Positions 1 through 6,000 of a stretch of DNA of 8,973 nt are shown one piece after another. Under the pieces are notes generated by a model. It was not told the DNA's origin, ran no database searches, and saw only the letters and a program-made list of their open reading frames with translations. Source of the stretch: Lysobacterales bacterium (lineage in GTDB: Bacteria > Pseudomonadota > Gammaproteobacteria > Xanthomonadales > SZUA-36). How positions within the stretch are numbered: the stretch's first letter is position 1; every line of letters starts with the position of its first letter. A program made the translations under genes and the position numbers. The stretch is from NCBI GenBank assembly GCA_021648045.1, contig JAKITM010000098.1, positions 1 to 8,973 of the forward strand, in the 5' to 3' direction.

Positions 1-958
1 CATCTGCATCCACATCAGTTACTTGTGCTGCGAAAACATCAACTGTGCAGGTCTCGCTCATCACAAAATCTGCAGCCGGATCTAGTATGTAAGACTGCGG
101 GCCGCCAGTGACGGTGGCACTGTGTGTTCCACTAGTAGTGCAGTTTATGGCAAACCAGGCGCCGGCGACGACGACATCTTCACTAAAATTAATTGTGATA
201 TTTGCATCAAGTGCGATACCACTACCACCGCTGGGTGGTGTAGTGCTGCTGACGCTGGGGGCAGTGTCACCTGCCGTACAAAGATTGGCAACGCCTGGCG
301 TCGGTATAGCCTGGATATAAGTGTTGGTGTTTCTTCCGCCCCCAGAACCATTTGCGCAGCGCTGGTTTGAATCAGTAGTAGAGCCAGCACCACCACCTTC
401 ATTAACCTGAGTCTGGCCTGCATTCAATAGTGGTAGCAAACCTGCATCATCACTATCATTGGTGCCGTATACGATGGCATCAATTAGATTGGTTGTAGTC
501 ACCGCTGTATCGTTTGGGAAATCTGCAGCATTAGCGGTAAATAAAGCTACAGCATCAGCACCATTTTGAATCAGGTTGGTATTGGGGCTCACATCCAGGT
601 CGCAGTTGACCGTATTAGCCGCATCGCCACAGAGCACAAAATAACCATTAGCATTGGTGCTGAAGCCATCCAGATCAAAGGCAAGGTAGGAGGCATCATC
701 GGAGCCGTTAAATAACACTATGACATGACCATCAAGTGAGGTGTTACCCACACCACCATCAAACAACTCAACAAACTCAGCAGCATCAGTGCCCGTCTGG
801 TCCGCATCTGTCTCGTTGATTACTAACTGCGCAACCACTTGACCTGAAAGCAACATAAATAATAATGTTATCAAGAGCATATAGCTTTTGTTTTGCTTTC
901 GGAATATATCGCGATTATGTGGCTTCTCGGTATTCAGGCGATTTGGATGGCGTGGCAT
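1..958 (-). CDS. Secreted lamin-tail-domain protein with bacterial Ig-like domain, N-terminal part (C-terminus off the left edge)
   Basis: The frame is open from an ATG at 958-956 to the window edge, giving 319 residues with no stop. The start is supported by GAGGGA at 964-969, five bases before the ATG. Residues 1-25 are a long basic stretch, 26-39 are hydrophobic (YMLLITLLFMLLSG) and VVA at 41-43 is a good signal peptidase I site, so export is likely. Residues 44-226 match the lamin-tail (LTD) style seen in marine gammaproteobacterial secreted proteins: LVINETDADQ at 45-54, AAEFVELFDGG at 59-69, NGADAVALF at 132-140, LIDAIVYGTNDSDDAG at 158-173. Residues 231-319 look like a bacterial Ig-like domain (TAPSVSSTTPPSG, then NITINFSEDV at 253-262). 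Paired cysteines (110/119, 201/227, 273/304) suggest disulfides outside the cytoplasm. Family knowledge: such N-termini often precede an ExeM/NucH-type endonuclease/exonuclease/phosphatase domain, but no catalytic domain is visible here, so the enzyme activity is unproven; it could be a structural or adhesive surface protein. Confidence 0.85.
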   Translation of the reverse strand, partial: MPRHPNRLNTEKPHNRDIFRKQNKSYMLLITLLFMLLSGQVVAQLVINETDADQTGTDAAEFVELFDGGVGNTSLDGHVIVLFNGSDDASYLAFDLDGFSTNANGYFVLCGDAANTVNCDLDVSPNTNLIQNGADAVALFTANAADFPNDTAVTTTNLIDAIVYGTNDSDDAGLLPLLNAGQTQVNEGGGAGSTTDSNQRCANGSGGGRNTNTYIQAIPTPGVANLCTAGDTAPSVSSTTPPSGGSGIALDANITINFSEDVVVAGAWFAINCTTSGTHSATVTGGPQSYILDPAADFVMSETCTVDVFAAQVTDVDAD

Positions 959-990
959 AATTATCCCTCGGTTCTCTGGTTGAAATAACC

Positions 991-1091
991 AACTCTAAAG
1001 TAGCCCAAAACAGCAAAACTCTAAAATTTATCTTTTTTAGGGTAATTTAAGAGTGTTTTTATAAGAGTCAGTCTAAATGTAACCTAAGAGT
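991..1091. repeat. Cluster of five related octamer-like elements (TWAGAGT type)
   Basis: AACTCTAAA occurs at 991-999 and 1017-1025 (TTTAGAGTT on the minus strand). TAAGAGT occurs at 1048-1054, 1062-1068 and 1085-1091 on the plus strand. The two forms differ at one position (TTTAGAGT versus TTAAGAGT at 1047-1054), so this may be one motif in two orientations. All five lie 33-135 bases upstream of the start codon of the secreted protein, where activator or repressor sites would be expected. No known regulator is recognised. AT-rich DNA makes chance matches easier, but five copies in about 100 bases is more than I would expect. Confidence 0.5.
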
Positions 1092-1102
1092 TTACCCTAA
1101 AA
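1035..1102. repeat. 11-bp perfect inverted repeat, arms 46 bases apart
   Basis: TTTTAGGGTAA at 1035-1045 is the exact reverse complement of TTACCCTAAAA at 1092-1102. The match does not extend in either direction. The arms bracket the three TAAGAGT copies, and two of those copies lie within two bases of an arm. The wide spacing argues against a terminator hairpin and fits two half-sites for a protein that loops DNA, or a cruciform. No target-site duplication flanks the arms, so a miniature mobile element is not supported. Confidence 0.6.
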
Positions 1103-1233
1103 CCGCTTCAACTCCACGAGGAATTAATATCTAGCCCAATAGCCGCACCTTCTCAGTGGAAAATTTGTGCAGATTGTAACTTTAAGCAACTACCCGAAAG
1201 CACACCACTAGATTAGCAATCCAACATAATAAA

Positions 1234-1241
1234 GGGGGGGG
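1234..1241. repeat. Run of eight G in the divergent intergenic region
   Basis: A G8 homopolymer lies 90 bases before the nucleotidase ATG and 275 bases before the start of the divergent secreted-protein gene. Runs of this length are prone to slipped-strand length change. It is outside the core promoter proposed at 1317-1325, so any effect would be on upstream sites or spacing. It is also a place where sequencing errors are common. Confidence 0.8.
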
Positions 1242-1292
1242 AATTGCGAAGAGACCTCAATTCATTTATTTTCTTAACAGATCGCCCCGCTT

Positions 1293-1309
1293 TTCTCATA
1301 CTTTGAGAA
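1293..1309. promoter_or_regulatory. Operator-like dyad TTCTCA-N5-TGAGAA ahead of the 5'-nucleotidase
   Basis: TTCTCA at 1293-1298 and TGAGAA at 1304-1309 form a perfect 6-bp dyad with a five-base centre. Relative to the proposed transcription start at about 1331-1332 it spans roughly -39 to -23, so a protein bound here would cover the -35 region. That position fits a repressor operator. The regulator is not recognised, and a 6-bp dyad could arise by chance. Confidence 0.35.
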
Positions 1310-1316
1310 CCCCTTT

Positions 1317-1325
1317 TGTTATAGT
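1317..1325 (+). promoter_or_regulatory. Extended -10 promoter element of the 5'-nucleotidase gene
   Basis: TGTTATAGT fits the extended -10 consensus TGnTATAAT with one mismatch. No good -35 hexamer lies 16-18 bases upstream (CATACT region), which is usual for extended -10 promoters. Transcription would start about six or seven bases after the hexamer, at or next to the A of the start codon at 1332, implying a leaderless message. Confidence 0.45.
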
Positions 1326-1331
1326 ACTCGT

Positions 1332-2261
1332 ATGCCTAATAAACCAGCCCACATTAAAAATACTGACGCAGCCGAAGCTAAGCCTCTGGTCGTTGCAATC
1401 GCCTCACGCGCTCTATTTAACTTAGACGAGGCGCATAAGATATTCGAGCAACAAGGCCTTGAAGCCTATGCAAGCTACCAACGCCAACACGAAGATGAGC
1501 TCCTAGGCGAAGGTGTGGCTTTTCCGCTGGTTAGAAAACTTCTCATGTTAAACAAAGGCCGTGAAGACAATCCGCTGGTTGAAGTTATTCTGTTATCACG
1601 CAATAGCGCCGATAGCGGGCTGCGGATTTTCAACACTATCGAAGCCTTTGGTCTGGATATTATTCGTGCGGCGTTTACCAATGGTGAACCCCCACAACAA
1701 TATATGCGGGCTTTTGGTGCTCAGTTATTCCTTTCAGCCAATGGTGAAGATGTTCGCAATACCCTTGAGTCGGGTTTTGCGGCGGCCACAATTTTGCCTT
1801 CAAGCAACCATTTTCGCCACCCTGAGCAATTACGCATTGCTTTCGATGGTGATGCGGTTATTTTTTCCGATGAGGCCGAGAAAATCTCGAAAGCATCTGG
1901 CTTGGCAGCTTTTTCCGCTTCCGAGAAAGCCGCGGCACACACACCGCTACAGGGCGGCCCATTCCGGCAGGTACTGCAGGCATTGCACCGAATTCAGTCC
2001 GCTTGGCCGATAGAAAACAATCCAATCAGGACTGCATTGGTTACAGCGCGTTCAGCGCCAGCACATAAACGGGTTATTCTGACTCTACGGGACTGGGGCA
2101 TACGCATTGATGAGGCATTGTTTCTTGGTGGCAAGGAAAAAGGTGCTTTTTTGAGCGCCTTTGGTGCTGATATCTTTTTTGATGACCAAACCTTGCACTG
2201 TGAATCAGCGCAGGAACATGTACCCACAGGGCATGTTCCGCATGGCGTCGCTAATCAATAA
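1332..2261 (+). CDS. Cytosolic 5'-nucleotidase (cN-I-like family)
   Basis: This 309-residue protein resembles the bacterial members of the 5'-nucleotidase family related to animal cytosolic 5'-nucleotidase I (Pfam 5-nucleotidase, PF06189). The family removes phosphate from nucleoside monophosphates, Mg-dependent, in the cytoplasm. Visible marks are LVVAIASRALFNLDEAH at 19-35, LEAYASYQRQHEDE at 43-56, the HAD-like aspartate motif AFDGDAVIFSDE at 170-181 (D172 and D174 the likely catalytic pair), TARSAP at 238-243, GGKEKG at 266-271 and the acidic motif ADIFFDDQ at 279-286. The C-terminal TGHVPHGVANQ is family-like. There is no signal peptide or membrane segment. The ATG at 1332 is the only possible start: the frame is closed by TAA at 1275-1277 and no ATG, GTG or TTG lies between. 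There is no Shine-Dalgarno sequence. Nothing appears damaged; all key motifs are present. Substrate preference cannot be read from sequence. Confidence 0.92.
   Translation: MPNKPAHIKNTDAAEAKPLVVAIASRALFNLDEAHKIFEQQGLEAYASYQRQHEDELLGEGVAFPLVRKLLMLNKGREDNPLVEVILLSRNSADSGLRIFNTIEAFGLDIIRAAFTNGEPPQQYMRAFGAQLFLSANGEDVRNTLESGFAAATILPSSNHFRHPEQLRIAFDGDAVIFSDEAEKISKASGLAAFSASEKAAAHTPLQGGPFRQVLQALHRIQSAWPIENNPIRTALVTARSAPAHKRVILTLRDWGIRIDEALFLGGKEKGAFLSAFGADIFFDDQTLHCESAQEHVPTGHVPHGVANQ
2210..2241. other. Inverted repeat (possible hairpin) at the 3' end of the nucleotidase gene
   Basis: GGAACATG at 2213-2220 and CATGTTCC at 2232-2239 are exact reverse complements around an 11-base loop; GC/GC adds two more pairs if A2212 is bulged. 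It lies inside codons for EHVPTGHVPHG, 20 bases before the stop. No T-run follows on either strand, so it is not a standard intrinsic terminator, though it could stabilise a transcript end or slow polymerase where the two convergent units meet. Confidence 0.5.
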
Positions 2262-2291
2262 TTTCACGACACACAGCAAAAAACCAGTGTT

Positions 2292-3056
2292 CTAACGAAA
2301 TTGCTCATTGAGGATGCGCTCTTCCAGAGAGTGATCCTGATCGAACATCAGGGTTAAAACCGTTGCCGCATCCTCAACCACTTTCACTCGGATAACATCA
2401 CGAAACTCAATATAATCAGCAGTAGCACTAACCGGCCGTCTCTCGGCTTGCAGAATATCAATTTCAACACTGGCCTCAGATGGTAGTACTGCGCCATGCC
2501 AACGCCGGGGTCTGAATGGCGAAATTGGAGTAACTGCCAATGCACCGGTACCCAGTGGCAGAATAGGCCCTCTGGCAGAAAAATTATAAGCTGTGCTTCC
2601 CGCCGCCGTCGATACCAAAATACCATCAGCAACCAATTCATCAATTTTGACTGAGGCATTAATAGAAAGGCGTAAATGTGCTGCCTGATTACTTTGTCGC
2701 AACAATGAAACCTCGTTAATCGCCAGCGCCTCGTGCTCACTACCATCGGCGGTGGTTGCGGTCATGCGGAGTGGGTTAAGCCTGACACTGCTTGACTGCT
2801 CTAGTCGCTCAAGTAGTTTGCCATCTTGATAACCATTCATCAGAAAGCCGATCCGCCCCATACGCATGCCGTAAACCGGCAGGCCGGAATCAACTATTCG
2901 ATGCAACACCCGGAGCATAAAGCCATCACCGCCCAGCGCTACAATCACATCAGCAGTATCCAGCTCGGCATGGCCATACATTAACTTAAGCTTTTTTATT
3001 GCTGCAGGTGTTTCCGCGTGTTCGCTACCGAGAAAATGAATGTTATTTAGGCTCAT
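2292..3056 (-). CDS. nadK: NAD kinase, short alphaproteobacterial-type form
   Basis: NAD kinase phosphorylates NAD+ to NADP+ with ATP (or polyphosphate in some bacteria) in the cytoplasm and is the only known route to NADP. The 254-residue product has the nucleotide-binding motif LGGDGFML at 41-48, the INE motif at 113-115, and the NAD-binding segment DGILVSTAAGSTAY at 144-157, followed by GPILPL at 163-168 and PFRPRRW at 180-186. The ending DHSLEERILNEQFR and the YGMRMGRIGFLMN segment (62-74) are the style I know from alphaproteobacterial NadK, which is about 255 residues, rather than the roughly 290-residue enterobacterial or pseudomonad form. The start ATG (3056-3054) overlaps the gdhB stop as ATGA, and no Shine-Dalgarno-like sequence is visible just before it (ACTGAAAATAGCTT), so translation probably depends on ribosomes finishing gdhB. 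All catalytic motifs are intact. Confidence 0.95.
   Translation of the reverse strand: MSLNNIHFLGSEHAETPAAIKKLKLMYGHAELDTADVIVALGGDGFMLRVLHRIVDSGLPVYGMRMGRIGFLMNGYQDGKLLERLEQSSSVRLNPLRMTATTADGSEHEALAINEVSLLRQSNQAAHLRLSINASVKIDELVADGILVSTAAGSTAYNFSARGPILPLGTGALAVTPISPFRPRRWHGAVLPSEASVEIDILQAERRPVSATADYIEFRDVIRVKVVEDAATVLTLMFDQDHSLEERILNEQFR
3053..3056 (-). promoter_or_regulatory. ATGA stop-start overlap joining gdhB and nadK
   Basis: On the minus strand the nadK ATG (3056-3054) and the gdhB TGA (3055-3053) share two bases within the four-base ATGA. With no purine-rich ribosome binding site upstream of nadK, this is a typical termination-reinitiation junction and supports a single transcript. 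Confidence 0.85.
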
Positions 3057-6000
3057 AAGCTATTTTCAGTTAATAATGCCCGTAAAGCCTGTACAGCAAC
3101 AGAAATAGTAGCAAAATCAATTTCTGATAAAGTACGCATATCCGCGAGCATTTCTATCACTCGGTCGAGTTCCTGTTGATTAGCCTGTAACCAGTGTTTA
3201 ACCGGGTTGTCACCTTTAGCCCCATAAGCCGCCAGCACCTGCCCTGCCAATGCCCGGTGGTAGCGGTACAGCTCTTCGCGTAAATTACTGCGGGCTGATG
3301 CGTGCCAATAACCATCAACTGCCAGACCTTCGACCTGCTGCATCAACCATTTCAGGTTCATGGTTTGTCCTAACTGGTAATAAACAGAGGCGACTTTTTC
3401 AACCGGAAATCCTCTACGACTGGCTTCATCTACAATATCCAGCGCCGAAGGTAGGCGATCGAACAATACCAGCTGCTCGGCAAGATCCGCAGGAAAGCCT
3501 GATTCGGTATAGCGTTGGACTTTGCTTTTGAGCAGTCTTTGTTCATCCGCGTTAATTAAAGTAGGTAGACTATCGCGCAACTGTTGAATACCGGGTTTCA
3601 GCCGATCTGACTGAATTTGGATATCTAGCTGTTTTCCGGGTTGAACCAAAAGCCAGCGAGTGGCGTGTCGGGTTAGCGTCCAGATCACCACAAGAGCATC
3701 GGTCTGCGCGCTCGCAGAAACTTTATTATCCAGCGCCTCGACGGCTAACCATAAGGGATTCAAGTTAAAAGTATCTCTGACGATGGTATAAGCTTTTGCG
3801 ACCTCGCTCGGACTACTGCCGGTCGCCTGCTGCATCATTAAACCAAATGAAGCACCCATTCGATTGACCATGGAATTGGTGACCATAGTCGCTATAATCT
3901 CGCGTTTTAATCGATGTTGCTGCATTTCCTCGGGGAAACGCTGCTGAATTGCCTGCGGGAAGTAGCGGTGCAATTCGCTGCCAAGATAATCATCTTCGGG
4001 TACATCAGAGTCGAGTAATTGCTGGTAGAGTACAATTTTGGCATAAGAAAGCAATACCGCTAATTCGGGTCGGCTCAAGCCCTTTCGGTTTAACTTGCGT
4101 TCTTCGAGCAAGTCATCCGCGGGTAAAAACTCAATTTCGCGATCCAACAGACCATCTTGTTCAAGCGCACGGATAAAGTGCGCCTGTGCACCGAGCCTAG
4201 TGCCGGTCAAATGGACCATCATTGAAACCGTCTGCGATTGCAGATAATTAGAACGCAACACCAATTGGTCAACATCTGCTGTCATTTCCACCAGCAATGC
4301 ATTCCTCTGCTGCATATCTAATTTACCCTGCCGCATGATCTGGTTGAGTAAAATTTTGATATTGACCTCATGATCAGAGCAGTCCACTCCCGCTGAATTA
4401 TCGATAAAGTCTGAATTAATGCGGCCGCCGGATAAAGCATATTCGATTCGTCCAAGCTGGGTAAAACCTAAATTACCGCCCTCTCCTACTACTTTAGCGT
4501 TTAACTCTTTACCGTTAATCCTTAGAATATTATTCGCTGTGTCCCCAACATCAGCATCGCTTTCCTCTGTAGACTTAACATAGGTGCCAATGCCGCCGTT
4601 CCAAAGCAAGTCAACCTGCGCTGTAAGCAAGGCTCTAATCAAGACAGTTGGTGCCATTTGTTGATCTTTGACGCCTAACCACTTGCGCATTTCATCGCTG
4701 AGCTCAATAGTTTTTGCCTGTCGGGAGAATATCCCGCCACCTTTAGAAATCAACTCCTGATTGTAATCTTCCCAACTAGAACCCGGCAAATTAAACAATC
4801 GTTGACGCTCTACAAAGCTAACTTTCGCATCCGGATCAGGATCCAGAAAGATATGCATATGGTTAAATGCTGCTTTCAGGCAGATATGTTTCGACAACAA
4901 CATGCCATTGCCGAAAACATCACCCGCCATGTCACCAATACCTACAACCGAAAAATTCGTGGTTTGAATATCAACATCAATTTCTCGGAAATGTCGCCTA
5001 ACTGACTCCCAGGCGCCCTTGGCGGTAATACCCATGGCTTTGTGATCATAACCAACCGAACCACCCGAAGCAAAGGCATCACCCAGCCAGAAGTTATAAT
5101 CTGCCGAAATTCCATTAGCAATATCTGAAAATGCTGCTGTGCCTTTATCTGCTGCCACTACTAGGTAGGGATCATCACCATCCAGCCTGACAACTCCTGG
5201 CGGGGGTAGAATTTTATCTTCATCGAGGTTGTCTGTGACATCTAGCAAGCCGCGAATAAAGTTTTTGTAGCAATATATTCCTTCTGCCAACACCGCTTCC
5301 CGACCACCATCCGGGCTTTGTTTAACAAAAAACCCGCCCTTGGCACCCACTGGGACAATCATTGTGTTTTTTACATTTTGGGCTTTCATCAAACCCAGCA
5401 CCTCAGTACGAAAATCCTCTCGCCTATCTGACCAGCGCAAACCACCTCTGGCGACTTTCCCCATGCGTAAATGAATACCTTCCACTCGAGGCGAATACAC
5501 CCAAATCTCTCTATATGGGCAGGGTTTAGGTAAGTCCGGGACCCGCGCGGAGTCCAGTTTAAAGGACATAAATTCACGCGCCGCGCCATTATCATCCTGA
5601 CAAAAGTAATTGGTTCTCAGGGTGGCACCAATGGTTTCACTGAAGGCCCGCATAATCCGATCCTGATCCAAGCTTCCAACCAGTTCCAAGGCGTTGACCA
5701 GTGCTGCCTGAATCGCCTTGAGGTGGGATTTTCTATCTCTTTCGATGCGTGAACGGACAAGCAGAACCAGAGCCTCTACAAGCGCCGGTGATTCATATGT
5801 ATCCAGCACCCTAAATATTTTTTTCAAACGCTTTGCATGCCGGAGGGCACGCGCTTCACTTTCATCGGTTCTGGCCGGATCAAATTGTTCTTTAAACTGC
5901 TCTACCAGCAATCGCGCAATCAAGGGGTAAGATTCTAGGGTTTCTGCCATATACGCATGCGAAAACGGCATCCCGGTTTGTAACAGATACTTACTGTAAG

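Larger units (their letters stand above)
959..1331. other. Divergent intergenic region between the secreted LTD protein and the 5'-nucleotidase
   Basis: This 373-bp stretch carries no supportable gene on either strand. It is AT-rich in its left half. It holds the ribosome binding site of the minus-strand gene (964-969), a small hairpin just upstream of that (TGGTT 977-981, AACCA 987-991, five-base loop), a cluster of short repeats between 991 and 1102, a run of eight G at 1234-1241, a dyad at 1293-1309 and an extended -10 at 1317-1325. Between about 1103 and 1233 I see nothing recognisable. No convincing -35/-10 pair for the minus-strand gene could be picked by eye; TTATAA-like sequence occurs near 1062 but lacks a good -35 at the right distance. 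Confidence 0.7.

Noticed and set aside
145..423. A 92-codon minus-strand open frame, MQARLRLMKV..., with a signal-like start
   Set aside because: It lies in another frame inside the longer, well supported LTD protein frame on the same strand and has no family resemblance.
1034..1045. Telomere-like TTAGGG sequence
   Set aside because: A single copy on each arm of an inverted repeat, with no tandem array; a chance resemblance.
1035..1102. Miniature transposable element with 11-bp terminal inverted repeats
   Set aside because: Only 68 bp in total, no flanking target duplication, and the interior is explained better by repeated short motifs.
1078..1180. Pho-box-like TGTAAC copies at 1078-1083 and 1175-1180
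   Set aside because: They are 97 bases apart, not in the 11-base direct-repeat spacing of Pho boxes, and match only part of the consensus.
1303..1325. TTGAGA as a -35 for the TATAGT -10
   Set aside because: The spacer would be 11 bases, too short for a sigma-70 promoter; an extended -10 explains the site better.
1561..2013. A 150-codon plus-strand open frame inside the nucleotidase
   Set aside because: It is out of frame with the conserved 5'-nucleotidase and shows no recognisable motif; it is a shadow frame.
2262..2291. Possible bidirectional terminator in the convergent gap (ACAC...GTGT around six A)
   Set aside because: The stem is only four pairs plus a mismatch, and the A/T run is in the loop rather than after the stem.
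2384..2746. A 120-codon minus-strand open frame inside nadK
   Set aside because: It overlaps the conserved NAD-binding core of NadK in another frame and resembles nothing.
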